The notes: a model not told the origin generated them from the sequence alone. Positions 33,950 to 42,946 are shown, counted from the stretch's first letter. The stretch is 64,000 bases of DNA from Arthrobacter sp. AFG7.2 (GCF_002892835.1 NZ_PJMB01000012.1:62001-126000); one strand, 5' to 3'. Numbers and translations are program-made.

Positions 33950-34333
33950 CTAAACACCCGTCCGCGGGGCGCTGCCGGGTGCCATGGCGTGCCCGGCCTG
34001 CTCAGCGAGCCATTGAAGGGCGTCCGGCTGGTTGGTGAAGTACGCGGAGGGAGTGGGGGACTGCCGCGCGAACGCTCCGAGCACGGTGCCCATGGGGTGG
34101 TCACCCACGAGTGCCACCACGGAGAAGCCGCGGTAGGCGATCATCCCGGCCCTTGCTTCGGGGCTCAATCCGGTTACACCGGTGATATCCACCAGAATGG
34201 GCAGGGTCTGGCCGGCGGCGAGTCCCTCAAGGGTGCGGGCAGCCTGGACTGCAGTTTCGTAAGTGACAAAAACTCCCGACCGCCACTGCAGCCGCAGAAC
34301 CCCGCTTTCGTGCGACGCGGTAAAAGAATCCAT
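33950..34333 (-). CDS. STAS-like small protein, copy 2 (DUF7793-like)
   Basis: A 127-aa paralogue of the downstream protein with the same order of elements: SGVLRLQWRSGVFVTYETA, LPILVDITGVTGLSPEARA, VVALVGDHPMGTVLGAF and AYFTNQPDALQWLAEQ. The frame is open to 34393, but the family N-terminus fits the Met at 34333; neither start has a clear ribosome-binding site. The tandem pair probably arose by duplication. The neighbouring kinase (31734-33089) makes a signalling role attractive, but this is inference. Confidence 0.68.
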   Translation of the reverse strand: MDSFTASHESGVLRLQWRSGVFVTYETAVQAARTLEGLAAGQTLPILVDITGVTGLSPEARAGMIAYRGFSVVALVGDHPMGTVLGAFARQSPTPSAYFTNQPDALQWLAEQAGHAMAPGSAPRTGV

Positions 34334-34485
34334 GAGTTCTACTGTGGTGGTATCTGTGGGAAATCGCCAACCCCGGCGCCATCCCGGCTCCACAGTTCCC
34401 CGTATACCGTTCCCGCACCGTTAACCTTCCTGCCACCCTGCCCTTCTACTGTTCCCGGGAATCGGAATCAACAAAAGGGAACGCA

Positions 34486-36198
34486 ATGTGCACCGCAGAT
34501 GAAGAAACAAGGACGGCCGGCCGTAGCAGGGACCTGGCTGACGCCGAGCTGCACAGCATGGGATTGAGCCGGCGGCGGATCCTGCAATCCGCAGGCATCC
34601 TGGCTGCTGGCACGGCAGCTTCGGCCGCAATGGCAAGGCCGGCCGCGGCCAATCCCGGCGGTAATGATCCGCAGCTGACGTGGCTCGTGGGAGACCACCA
34701 CGTTCATACCCAGTACAGCCACGACGCCAAGTACCTGATCAAACAGCAGCTGGATGCCGCTGCGTCATATGGCGTTGACTGGCTGGCGCTGACGGAGCAC
34801 AGCAACTTCGGCCACGCCAATAACGGCGGCGCAGTCAACTCCAACAAGGAGATCCAGGCCCAGCGTGCTGCACGTCCGGACCTGCTGATCTTCCAAGGGC
34901 TCGAATGGTACATCCCTGGTGCCGAGCACGCCTCCGTCCTGGTGGCTCCGGGACCCAACGAGGTGAACTTGCTGAGGACCTTCGAACTTGTCTGGGACGG
35001 CAAACTGAACCAATGGGAGAAGCCGGCCCCGGGAACCGCGCAGGTGGAAACGTTCGAACGGAAAGCTGTGGAAGCCATCGCCTGGCTGGCGGAACAGCGC
35101 CGCTCCGGGTATATCGACGACGTCGTGGCCCTCGCCAACCACCCCCTGCGTTTGGGCATCGATTCGCCGCACGAACTGCGCGCCTGGCGCGATGCCGCCC
35201 GCGAGGTGATGATCGGGATGGAAGGCGCCCCGGGAGCGCAGGGCTCCGGGGTCAGCCAGTTCGCAAGGGCGGGGGACCAGCGCGGTGAATACACCAACAA
35301 CCCCACCCAGTTCAGCTTCCCGGGATATCCCGCGGACGCCTTCCGTCCGTACGGCGGATTCGACTGGGCCACCGCCACCGTCGGCGGCGTGTGGGACTCC
35401 ATGCTGGCCGAGGGGCTCCCGTTCTGGATCACCGCGAACTCGGACAACCACCTGACGGTGAAGGACACCTGGAAGACCGGTCCCTACCCGGCCGAGGAGC
35501 CCTACCTCAGCCTGCCCAACGAATTCGACCGCTGGTCCGTGACCGGCAAGCGGCCGGACCCGTATGACGCGGGCGAAAAGCAGGGCGGCAGCGACTACTG
35601 GCCCGGCCAGTTCAGCCGCCTTCACACCGGCGTCACCGAGCGTTCCTACACAGGTGTGCTGGATGCCATGCGGCAGGGACGGATGTGGGTGGACCACGGA
35701 CACCTGCTGCAGGGCCTGGAGGTACGGGTGCGTGAGGCGCGCGGCAACGGCAACGGGCGCAATGGCGTCACGTTGGGTTCCCGGCTCAACGTAAGGCGGG
35801 GTGCCGACGTCGAAATTTCCATCACCATTACGACGACGGACTACCGCAACTTCGCGGGCGTCCTGCCCAAGCTGGCCCACGTGGATGTCATTGGCGGTCC
35901 GGTGACCGGCCCGGCGGCAGACCGCGACATGATGCGGGCTCCGGAAACCACCGTCTGGAAGCAGATTGACGTGTCCGGCCGCATCGGTACGTTCACCATC
36001 AGCCACGTGCTTAAGGACGTGCAGGAATCCTGCTACTTCCGCCTCCGCGGCAGCGACGGCAACCGGCACGGTGCGGGCTACTACGGAACTGCCGTAGATC
36101 CCGCGGGGCCCTTGCGCCACGGCAACAACCTCGGCGATGCCGATCCTTGGTCAGACACGTGGTTCTACGCCAACCCGGTTTTCATCGACGTGGCCTGA
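34486..36198 (+). CDS. Tat-exported CehA/McbA-type PHP metallohydrolase
   Basis: A 570-aa protein. A twin-arginine signal is clear near residues 25-55 (GLSRRRILQSAG, then LAAGTAASAAMARPAAA). The mature part begins with a PHP-type metal motif, GDHHVHTQYSHDA, and continues with ALTEHSNFGHAN, LEWYIPGAEHASVL, LANHPLRL and ITANSDNHLT, all typical metal-ligand positions. The C-terminal 150 residues are beta-rich. Relatives (CehA, McbA) hydrolyse carbamate esters, but the group is broad. AAAAGGGAA precedes the ATG. It stands alone between convergent neighbours. Confidence 0.8.
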   Translation: MCTADEETRTAGRSRDLADAELHSMGLSRRRILQSAGILAAGTAASAAMARPAAANPGGNDPQLTWLVGDHHVHTQYSHDAKYLIKQQLDAAASYGVDWLALTEHSNFGHANNGGAVNSNKEIQAQRAARPDLLIFQGLEWYIPGAEHASVLVAPGPNEVNLLRTFELVWDGKLNQWEKPAPGTAQVETFERKAVEAIAWLAEQRRSGYIDDVVALANHPLRLGIDSPHELRAWRDAAREVMIGMEGAPGAQGSGVSQFARAGDQRGEYTNNPTQFSFPGYPADAFRPYGGFDWATATVGGVWDSMLAEGLPFWITANSDNHLTVKDTWKTGPYPAEEPYLSLPNEFDRWSVTGKRPDPYDAGEKQGGSDYWPGQFSRLHTGVTERSYTGVLDAMRQGRMWVDHGHLLQGLEVRVREARGNGNGRNGVTLGSRLNVRRGADVEISITITTTDYRNFAGVLPKLAHVDVIGGPVTGPAADRDMMRAPETTVWKQIDVSGRIGTFTISHVLKDVQESCYFRLRGSDGNRHGAGYYGTAVDPAGPLRHGNNLGDADPWSDTWFYANPVFIDVA

Positions 36199-36203
36199 GC
36201 ACG

Positions 36204-36593
36204 TCAGATCAAATCCTCCATCATCCGGGCAAGGATATCGTTCATCGCCAGCAGTCCCACAAGCTGGTTGCCCTCCACCACCACCAGGCGGCTGAGCTGG
36301 TAGCGGCTCATCAGGGCGGCCGCCTGGCGCACCGAAAGGTCTTCGTTCACTGTGATCGCAGGGATCGTGGCGGCGTCGTAGACGTTCAGCAGGTCCACGT
36401 CGCCTTCCTGCGCCACCACGGTGTCCAGCAGTTCCCTGTAGCTGAGCATGCCGTAGGCGTCATGGGCGTGCTGCCGTTCCACCACCAGGCTCTTGACCTG
36501 GCGTTCCTTCATCATGGACAGCGCTTCGCGAAGGGTGCTGTAGGGCGAGATCGTGACGACCTCGGGGACCATTACGTCTTTGACGGTGAGCAT
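36204..36593 (-). CDS. CBS-domain protein
   Basis: A 129-aa protein made of one CBS pair: TVKDVMVPEVVTISPYSTL and ALSMMKERQVKSLVVE in the first repeat, then DAATIPAITVNEDLSVRQAA and MSRYQLSRLVVVEGNQLVGL in the second. CBS pairs bind adenosyl nucleotides such as AMP, ATP or c-di-AMP. It is the last gene of a set with a PII-like protein and a DUF1538 membrane protein, which suggests that it regulates that transporter-like protein. Confidence 0.85.
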   Translation of the reverse strand: MLTVKDVMVPEVVTISPYSTLREALSMMKERQVKSLVVERQHAHDAYGMLSYRELLDTVVAQEGDVDLLNVYDAATIPAITVNEDLSVRQAAALMSRYQLSRLVVVEGNQLVGLLAMNDILARMMEDLI

Positions 36594-36631
36594 TGTTCCT
36601 CCTCGTAGCAGGGGCCTCCGGGGGCCTGGGT

Positions 36632-36982
36632 TCAGGTCTCGGTGCGGCGCAGGTGCTCTTCGAACCTGACCACCTGGCGCATCTCGATCCCGGTGAGGTG
36701 CTCGATCGGGATGGCGAACGCCAGGCCCCGGGACTCGGTGCCCCTGACCAGGACCTGATGCAGCTCCTTGAGGATCGGCGCGCTCAGGTGCTGGCCAACC
36801 ACCATCAGCAGCACGGACTGGCTGCCCTCGAAGGTCAGGCCAAAGAACGTTTTCCTGGCTTCGCCCCCGATGCCCTTGCCCGGGAGGATTGTCACGCCGG
36901 TGGCGCCTGCCCGTTGGGCGCGATCGATGACCTTGTCTTCCAGGTCATCGGGTGCGATCACAATGATTGCCGTGAACTTCAT
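36632..36982 (-). CDS. PII-like signalling protein
   Basis: A 116-aa protein with the ferredoxin-like plan of the GlnB/PII family: FTAIIVIAPDDLEDKVIDRA (strand and helix 1), GATGVTILPGKGIG (start of the T-loop), SVLLMVVGQHLSAPILKEL and GLAFAIPIEHLTGI. The uridylylation Tyr of canonical PII is not evident. PII-like proteins bind nucleotides or bicarbonate and regulate membrane transporters coded beside them. Its start overlaps the DUF1538 gene stop as ATGA. Confidence 0.78.
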   Translation of the reverse strand: MKFTAIIVIAPDDLEDKVIDRAQRAGATGVTILPGKGIGGEARKTFFGLTFEGSQSVLLMVVGQHLSAPILKELHQVLVRGTESRGLAFAIPIEHLTGIEMRQVVRFEEHLRRTET

Positions 36983-38460
36983 GCCGGTTCCCTCCTTAGG
37001 CGGGGAAATCTCTCCATCACCATGGCATACACCATGACGGCTATGACAGGGAAGATCGAGGCGTAGGCGATCAGCCCGAAGCCGTCGATCAGGACATTCC
37101 GGCCCTCCACAGCGGCCGCCAGGCCGATGCCCAGGGCCGTCACCAGGGGTACAGTCACCTCGGATGTCGTTACTCCGCCGAGGTCGAAGGCCAGGGCGAT
37201 GATGTACCTGGGGGCAAAAAATACCAGCACCATCGCCACCGCGTAGGCCGCCGCTATGAAGTAGTGGAACGGACCGCCCACCAGGATCCGGTAGACCCCG
37301 AAACCGATGCCAAGGCCAACCCCAAGCGCCACAATGATCCGGATGGTGGTCGCGCTGATCCGCCCCGGGGAAGAGTCCTCGGCCTGCTCGCCGATGGCCA
37401 CCAGGGCCGGTTCGGCCATGGTCACGGCGAAACCGATGAGCACCGCGAAGAGCAGGATCAACGCCGGGACCCCCTGCTCAATCAGTTGTTCCGCCATCAG
37501 CGTGCCGAGCGGGAACAACCCGAGCTTGAGGCCCACAACGAAGGCATAGAGGCCCACCAGGACCATGACAAAGCCCACCACCACCCGCAAGGGGTGGGCG
37601 AGCCTGCGCCGCAACGCAACGTACTGGAAGAACAGGACCACACCCACGATCGGCAGGACTTCGCGGATCATAGATGCCAGCCCCAGGATCATCCCCACGA
37701 CCCAGTCGGAAGGCCCGTCCTCAGTGACCTGTGCAGGGATGTCACCGGCACCGCCGAAGGAGTACACCCACGTCCCGTACAGCTGCACGCCGATCATGGG
37801 CACCATCACGCACAGCGCCACCAGGCCGAACCCGTCGGCCAGCACGCTGCGCCCGCGGATCGAATTGGCCAGCCCCAGCCCGATGGCGGCGATGAGGGGC
37901 ACGCTCACGATGTTGGTGGTGACGCCGCCGGAATCGTAGGCCAGGCCGATGATTTCAGGAGGTGCCATGAACGTGAGAGTCAGCGCCACCGCGTAGCCGG
38001 CGATCAGCAGCCTGTAAATGGGCCAGCCCCACAGGACCCTGAGGATGCCCAGGACGAGGACCAGTCCCACGGAGACGGCGATGACTAGGCGCAGGGCCAG
38101 CCCGTTGATGCGTCCCCCGCTCACCAGTTGGGCCTGCTGGGCGACGGCGATGACGGCGGGTTCGGCGATTGAGGCGGCGAAGCCGATCGCGAAGCCGAAA
38201 GGCAGCAGCAACCCCAGGGCGCCGCTCCGCACGAACTGGTTGGCCAGGTTCTTCCCTACCGGAAATATGCTCAGGTCCAGGCCCTGCAGGAACACCGCAA
38301 TCCCGGCGGCCACGATCAGAAGGCCGGCCACCAGCTCCAGCGGATCATCGGGCACCGTGCGGAAGACGAACAGCTGGAACACCACAACCACGGCAACGAT
38401 AGGCAGAAGGTTCCTCAGCGCCCTAACGAATTCATTCGCGAAGCGGCTGAGGTGCTCCAT
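36979..38460 (-). CDS. DUF1538 membrane protein with internal duplication
   Basis: A 493-aa polytopic membrane protein made of two similar halves. Both contain the same order of motifs: LLPIVAVVVVFQLFVF against VLPIVGVVLFFQYVAL, AEPAVIAVAQQAQ against AEPALVAIGEQAE, and YDSGGVTTNIVSVPLIAA against FDLGGVTTSEVTVPLVTA. Such inverted or tandem repeats are usual in secondary transporters. DUF1538 has no proven function. The start at 38460 has GGAGAGGA just upstream; the frame stays open to 38562. Coupling to a PII-like gene and a CBS gene points to a nucleotide-regulated transporter. Confidence 0.82.
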   Translation of the reverse strand: MEHLSRFANEFVRALRNLLPIVAVVVVFQLFVFRTVPDDPLELVAGLLIVAAGIAVFLQGLDLSIFPVGKNLANQFVRSGALGLLLPFGFAIGFAASIAEPAVIAVAQQAQLVSGGRINGLALRLVIAVSVGLVLVLGILRVLWGWPIYRLLIAGYAVALTLTFMAPPEIIGLAYDSGGVTTNIVSVPLIAAIGLGLANSIRGRSVLADGFGLVALCVMVPMIGVQLYGTWVYSFGGAGDIPAQVTEDGPSDWVVGMILGLASMIREVLPIVGVVLFFQYVALRRRLAHPLRVVVGFVMVLVGLYAFVVGLKLGLFPLGTLMAEQLIEQGVPALILLFAVLIGFAVTMAEPALVAIGEQAEDSSPGRISATTIRIIVALGVGLGIGFGVYRILVGGPFHYFIAAAYAVAMVLVFFAPRYIIALAFDLGGVTTSEVTVPLVTALGIGLAAAVEGRNVLIDGFGLIAYASIFPVIAVMVYAMVMERFPRLRREPA

Positions 38461-38592
38461 CGGGTCCTCTCCCGGTGACGATCCTGAGTACCTGGTCCTC
38501 CAGTCTGCCGGTGCCGCCGGACACTGTCCACCAACAAGCCCGGCGGACATCTGCCGGCCCACCGGCAGGGACAGCAGTGCATGGAGCTCGAC

Positions 38593-38646
38593 CGCACGTT
38601 CGTCATCAACAAGAAGAATCCCCGGATGAAGGCGCGCCAGGGCTGA
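38593..38646 (+). pseudogene. rpmJ: 3' remnant of alternative ribosomal protein L36 gene (bL36B)
   Basis: The plus-strand frame ending in TGA at 38644-38646 encodes RTFVINKKNPRMKARQG, the C-terminal 17 residues of the zinc-independent (Cys-free) L36 type found in actinobacteria. Upstream of this, in all three frames, the expected N-terminal part (a basic 20-25 aa segment ending in an RRRG-like motif) is not recognisable. The only possible start is an ATG at 38581, which would give 21 residues. A hairpin overlaps the stop. I read this as a truncated, non-functional copy. Confidence 0.65.
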
Positions 38647-38653
38647 CGCCCTG
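38638..38653 (+). terminator. Short hairpin at the L36 remnant stop
   Basis: CAGGGC and GCCCTG form a perfect stem with a TGAC loop that overlaps the stop codon. A further CCTGG could extend pairing with the upstream CCAGG. Probably the former terminator of the L36 gene. Confidence 0.35.
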
Positions 38654-38703
38654 CCCTGGTGGTCAGGACTTGTTGTCGGAAACTCCGGAGCCGGCTGTTT
38701 TGG

Positions 38704-39447
38704 TCAGTTGTAGGTGCTCCGGTTGAGTTCGACGAGGTCATCGGATGTGAGGGTCGCGCCGCCCTCGATCTTCTCCGTGATCGTAGCCATGGCAACGTCC
38801 CTGCGCTGGGGAACCCGGTCCTTTCGGGCGGCCCGAAGTGCTGCCGCCAATTCCTGGCGGGTGAGGTCGGTGCAGTAGGCGGGGGCTCCGGGCTGCTGAC
38901 GCCAGGAGTCGCCGAGGCTACCGGCGTCAACCGCGTCGAAACCGGTAGCTTCCACCAGGGTCATCGCCACGGCCTTATCAACCTCACGGTCGCCGGCCAC
39001 CGGTATCGCCACCCGGCCGGGCGTCGCTGCTTCCGTTCCCTTAGTCTCGAGGGATCCGGCGAGGATGGCATTCCACGCTTTTGCCACGGGCCGGCCCAGC
39101 TGTTCGGTGACCCATACGCTTTCAACCTGGCCGTCGTCGAGGGCCTGGATCTGCCCATCGCGGAGCGGGTAGTAGTTTGAGGTATCGATGACGGCTACCT
39201 CGTCCGGCAGGTCTGCGATGAGGGCCTTGATCGCAGGCACGCTGCTGAGGGGCACGGAGATGACGAGGGCCTCGATACCGGTGATGACGTCGGTGGCTTC
39301 GACTGCCCGGGCGCCGGAGGCCACAATCCCGGGATCGATGGTGTGCGGGCCCCGGGAGTTGGCGATTTGGATGTCGTGTCCTGCAGCGCTGAGCTTGCGG
39401 GCGAGGGCCGATCCGATTGACCCGGCGCCAAGGATGCCGATTTTCAT
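38704..39447 (-). CDS. NADPH-dependent F420-reductase-like NAD(P)-binding protein
   Basis: A 247-aa protein starting MKIGILGAGSIGSALARKL, a Rossmann GxGxxG loop, with IANSRGP for NADP phosphate recognition and a body like F420-dependent NADP oxidoreductases (DTSNYYPLRDGQI, WVTEQLGRPVAKAWNAI). The start at 39447 has AAAGG six bases upstream; an open frame reaches further. It is the last gene of an operon with a flavin reductase, exporter and monooxygenase, so it probably supplies reduced cofactor or reduces a product. Confidence 0.8.
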   Translation of the reverse strand: MKIGILGAGSIGSALARKLSAAGHDIQIANSRGPHTIDPGIVASGARAVEATDVITGIEALVISVPLSSVPAIKALIADLPDEVAVIDTSNYYPLRDGQIQALDDGQVESVWVTEQLGRPVAKAWNAILAGSLETKGTEAATPGRVAIPVAGDREVDKAVAMTLVEATGFDAVDAGSLGDSWRQQPGAPAYCTDLTRQELAAALRAARKDRVPQRRDVAMATITEKIEGGATLTSDDLVELNRSTYN

Positions 39448-39457
39448 GTGATGCCTT

Positions 39458-39973
39458 TCAGTGGAGATGGTGTGGAACTTGTGCTTTGGTCTCTGGCAGC
39501 CGGTGGTAGGTTCCGTTGAGATAGAGGAGTGGCCCGGCTGCAGGTTGGGGGTAGTTGTAGTCCAGGGCCTGCAGTGTGAGGATATAGCTGCTTCCGGCCG
39601 GAACGCGGTCAAGGATGCGGGCCCGTACGTTGGCCCGGGTGTCCTCCAACGCTGGTTCACCGGTGGGGAGCGGGAACCAGCCGCCGGCAGCGAACCGGTC
39701 AATGCCGGGAGTCGCGAACCTTGCGGCCACGTCGGCCTGGTTGTGGGCGAGGAAATTAACCACGACAGTGTCCGTGATGGCCAGTGCCGGCCATGACGAC
39801 GACGACGCGCTGACCGAGAAGGCCAGCACCGGCGGGTCAGCAGAAACGGACGTGACTGACGTTGCGGTGAATCCCACGGGACCAGACGGGCCGATCAACG
39901 TCACGACGGCTACGGCGGCAGCATGGTGGCGGAAGACGGTCTTAAACTCCTTCGCGTCCAGTTCCGCCGGCAT
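39458..39973 (-). CDS. Flavin reductase family protein (monooxygenase reductase component)
   Basis: A 171-aa protein with the FMN-binding split-barrel of HpaC-type flavin reductases: FRHHAAAVAVVTLIGPSGPVGFTATSV, DPPVLAFSVSASSSSW and VNFLAHNQADVAARFA. It reduces FMN with NAD(P)H and passes it to a two-component monooxygenase, here most likely the LLM-type enzyme at 41521-42855. The Met at 39973 shares one base with the upstream stop (TAATG). Confidence 0.85.
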   Translation of the reverse strand: MPAELDAKEFKTVFRHHAAAVAVVTLIGPSGPVGFTATSVTSVSADPPVLAFSVSASSSSWPALAITDTVVVNFLAHNQADVAARFATPGIDRFAAGGWFPLPTGEPALEDTRANVRARILDRVPAGSSYILTLQALDYNYPQPAAGPLLYLNGTYHRLPETKAQVPHHLH

Positions 39974-41478
39974 TAGGCGACGACCGTTGCGGGCAGTTCG
40001 TCCGCCGCATCCGAGGTGGGGCTTTCGGGTGGATTCCGGTGTTTGGTGATGAAGAGCGCGCCGAGCAGTGCACCGAATGCGAGAATTCCGGCTGTGGTGA
40101 AGGCGGCTTGTCCTGCGGAGACCGTCTCGGTGACGCTGAGAACCCCGGCGCGCAGTGAGTTGGATCCGATGGTGTAGGCCGAGACGAGTACGGCGCCCCC
40201 GGCCGCCCCTGCCAGCTGCTGTGCTGTGGTGAAGGCGGCGCTGCCGTGCGGGTAGAGGTCTGCCGGCAGTGATGACAGGGCCAAGGTGGTCAGTGGAGCC
40301 CACATCATGGCCTGGGCTGCGGACATAACGAGGTAGGCCGCCAGGTAGATGAAGACGCCGCTGGTCTCATTGAGTGTGCTGAGGAACCAGATACTCGCCG
40401 TCCAGACAACCGCTCCGGGGAGCACCAGGGGCCGCGGTCCGAAGCGGTCGTAGGCCCGTCCTCCAAGGGCGGAAACCAAGGAGATGACCGCTCCGCCGGG
40501 CACCAGGAAGAGCCCGATGGCCATGGTCCCCAATCCCAGGGCTCCGGTGAGGACCAGGGGAAGGATGATGAGGATGCCGAACCCGTTGAGGGCGATGAAG
40601 AGCATCACGGCCAGGGGCATGACGAAGGATTTGGTGCGGAAGATCCGCATGTCCAGCAGCGCGTCGCCGCGTCGTCGCAGGGCGATCTGACGGAAGACGA
40701 AGGCAGCCACACCGGCAACGCCTACTGCGATGGGGAGATGAGGCGGCACCGGGGCGTGTCCTGATACAGATTCTCCGATGCTTGCCAGTCCGTAGACCAG
40801 AGCGCCGAATCCGGCAGCGGATAGCGCGAGGGAGGCAAGATCAAGCGTTACCGGCTCCGGTGTTGTGATGTTTTTCAGCTTGGCTGCGCCGAGAACAAGA
40901 GCGGCCACGGCGATCGGCAGGACGAGGATGAAAAGCCAACGCCAGGGCAGGTAGGACAGCACCAGCCCGGAGATGGCCGGGCCCAGGGCAGGTGCGATGG
41001 CCGGGACAGCGGTGACTATCGCCATGATGGACCCGCGGCGTGATTCGGGGACAAGGCGCATCGCGGTGGTCATGAGCAGCGGCACGAACACGGCCGTTCC
41101 CGCGGCCTGGATGATGCGGCCGGTGAGCAGGATGCCGAATCCCGGGGCTGCCGCCGCGACGGCCGTGCCGATGATGAACAGCACCATTGCGCTGAGATAG
41201 ATTGTCCGCAGGTGGAAGCGGCGCATCACGAATCCGGTTGCCGGGATCAGCACCGCCAGGGTCAGCAGGTAGCCCGTGGTCAGCCATTGCCCGGCTGACG
41301 GGGTGATCTCCAGGCTCGATATGAGGGTGGGTAGCGCTACGCCTAGCAGCATCTCGTTGAGGAGGACGAGGAAGGTCGAGACCATCAGCAGGCCGATGAC
41401 GAGCGCGTTCCCCGGTGCCAGCCGTTCGTGGGCGCGGGGGTTTCCGGGGTGGTGTGTAGTTGTGGCGTTCAAGGCCAT
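39973..41478 (-). CDS. MFS transporter, DHA2 (14-segment) drug-efflux type
   Basis: A 501-aa protein with about 14 hydrophobic segments. Motif C-like VPLLMTTAMRLVPESRRGSI and PAIAPALGPAISGLVLSYL fit DHA2 multidrug exporters, as does the N-terminal LLNEMLLGVALPTLISSLE. In a monooxygenase operon it may export the toxic substrate or product, or import the substrate. It ends in a one-base overlap with the flavin reductase gene. Confidence 0.84.
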   Translation of the reverse strand: MALNATTTHHPGNPRAHERLAPGNALVIGLLMVSTFLVLLNEMLLGVALPTLISSLEITPSAGQWLTTGYLLTLAVLIPATGFVMRRFHLRTIYLSAMVLFIIGTAVAAAAPGFGILLTGRIIQAAGTAVFVPLLMTTAMRLVPESRRGSIMAIVTAVPAIAPALGPAISGLVLSYLPWRWLFILVLPIAVAALVLGAAKLKNITTPEPVTLDLASLALSAAGFGALVYGLASIGESVSGHAPVPPHLPIAVGVAGVAAFVFRQIALRRRGDALLDMRIFRTKSFVMPLAVMLFIALNGFGILIILPLVLTGALGLGTMAIGLFLVPGGAVISLVSALGGRAYDRFGPRPLVLPGAVVWTASIWFLSTLNETSGVFIYLAAYLVMSAAQAMMWAPLTTLALSSLPADLYPHGSAAFTTAQQLAGAAGGAVLVSAYTIGSNSLRAGVLSVTETVSAGQAAFTTAGILAFGALLGALFITKHRNPPESPTSDAADELPATVVA

Positions 41479-41520
41479 GGTGGTGCGTTCTCCGAAAAGT
41501 GAGGGGTGGGTAGGAAAAGA

Positions 41521-42855
41521 TCAGGAAAGGCGCGGGTCCGGGCCGTATTGTGCCGGGGCGCCGAGATGGTCGCGGAGGGTGGTTCCCTCGTAGTCGTGGT
41601 GGAACAGGCCCCGTTCCTGCAGCAGCGGAACGACCTGGTCCACGAATGCGTCGATCCCGTCGGCGTAGACGTCGATGGCCAGGGAGAACCCGTCGCAGGC
41701 GCCGGCTTCAAACCATTCCTGCATGTGGTCCGCGACGTCAGCGGCGGTACCCGGCACGACGGGGTGGTAGTCAATGACGCCGTGCGCCAGTACGTCCCGC
41801 AGTGTCCAGCCCTCCCGCGCTACCTCAAGCGCGCGGCGGGACCGCGGGTCACCCGTGCTGGGATGCGCAGAGGCAAGCTGCTGCGTGGTCAGGGGCTGAT
41901 CGAGCTGATCCGGGGAGAGGGACAGGCCGATCATCGCACCCAGGTAACGGACCCGCTGGTTGAGATCGACTGACTCGTCAAGCTTCTGCCGCCGGTCAAG
42001 GGCAGCGCGCCGGGACGAGGCCACGCTGGGCATGAATCCCGCAAAGAGCTTCACCTCGTCCGGGTTCCGGCCCGCCCGTTCAGCGGCTGCCCGCAGTGCA
42101 TCCCTGTGCGCCCGTCCTTCTTCGATCGTGAAGGGATTTGCGTACACACCGCTTGCGTAGCGGGCAGCGACCTCCAAGCCGTGAGCGCCGCCGCCGGCCT
42201 GGAAAATCACCGGCTGTCCCTGCTCCGACGGGGGAATGGGCAGCGGTCCGGCTGAGGACACGTGGCGGCCCCGCAGGTTCACTGGCTGGATTCGGGACAT
42301 GTCGGCGAACCTTTTGCCCTCGACATCGCGGACCCAGGCGTCGATACCCCAGCTTCCCCAGAGTGCCTGGACAACCTGGACCACCTCGTGCACGCGTTCG
42401 TACTTCTGTTCCCGTGGCGGCAGGGTGATGCCATAATTGGCCGCCGCATCAGGATGTGAGGTGGGAACCGCATTCCAGCCGGCACGGCCGCGGCTGGCCA
42501 CATCCAGTGCCTTGAACTGCCGGGCGATGGTGAACGGCTCATTCAACGTCGTCGAACTCGTGGCCACGAGGCCGATCCGCTCCGTCCCGCGGGCGATCGA
42601 CGTGAGCACCACAAGGGGGTCAATGGCGTGATGGGGTGCCTCGCGCTCCAGGTCCACATCGAGAACAGGGGTGTCAGCGAGGAAAATCAGCTGGATTTTT
42701 CCCCGCTCGGCGGCCTGGGCGTGCCGCACCAGGACATCCATATCGACGTAGCTTGAGGGATCCACCCCGGGCATGCGCCATGCGCCGGGCTGGGCCCCAT
42801 AGCCGTTGGCTACCTGCAATGCCAGGAGCATGCGAGTGTCAGGGGAAGGGGACAT
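41521..42855 (-). CDS. LLM-class FMN-dependent monooxygenase (NtaA/SnaA/DszA type)
   Basis: A 444-aa TIM-barrel flavin monooxygenase of the bacterial luciferase-like family: IFLADTPVLDVD, GLVATSSTTLNEPFTIARQF, ASRGRAGWNAVPTSHPDAAANYG and VIFQAGGGAHGLEVAARYA, all typical of the NtaA/DszA group. These use FMNH2 and oxygen to oxidise amines, sulfones or sulfonates. The start at 42855 has AAGGA seven bases upstream; the frame extends to 42987. First gene of the operon, divergent from a TetR regulator with two operators between them. The substrate is unknown. Confidence 0.88.
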   Translation of the reverse strand: MSPSPDTRMLLALQVANGYGAQPGAWRMPGVDPSSYVDMDVLVRHAQAAERGKIQLIFLADTPVLDVDLEREAPHHAIDPLVVLTSIARGTERIGLVATSSTTLNEPFTIARQFKALDVASRGRAGWNAVPTSHPDAAANYGITLPPREQKYERVHEVVQVVQALWGSWGIDAWVRDVEGKRFADMSRIQPVNLRGRHVSSAGPLPIPPSEQGQPVIFQAGGGAHGLEVAARYASGVYANPFTIEEGRAHRDALRAAAERAGRNPDEVKLFAGFMPSVASSRRAALDRRQKLDESVDLNQRVRYLGAMIGLSLSPDQLDQPLTTQQLASAHPSTGDPRSRRALEVAREGWTLRDVLAHGVIDYHPVVPGTAADVADHMQEWFEAGACDGFSLAIDVYADGIDAFVDQVVPLLQERGLFHHDYEGTTLRDHLGAPAQYGPDPRLS

Positions 42856-42931
42856 GAGGAGATCCTTTGGCTGCAAATCAAGGGGAGGGAGTTCCGGGTC
42901 ACGGCCTCTGGCATATGACACTGGAGATAAA

Positions 42932-42946
42932 AGGAGATAGTCTCCT
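42932..42946. promoter_or_regulatory. Candidate TetR operator 1
   Basis: AGGAGA-TAG-TCTCCT, a perfect 6-bp inverted repeat. It lies between the divergent monooxygenase and TetR genes. Its centre is 32 bases, about three helical turns, from that of the second, similar site. Confidence 0.6.

Noticed and set aside
34452..34461. TTCCCGGGAA palindrome before the metallohydrolase gene as an operator
   Set aside because: A 10-base GC-rich palindrome alone is not unusual here, and no regulator gene is adjacent.
38662..38703. Minus-strand tail TKTAGSGVSDNKS after the NADP oxidoreductase gene
   Set aside because: It looks like a protein end, but the frame upstream runs through the oxidoreductase gene in another phase with an early stop, so no gene is supported.
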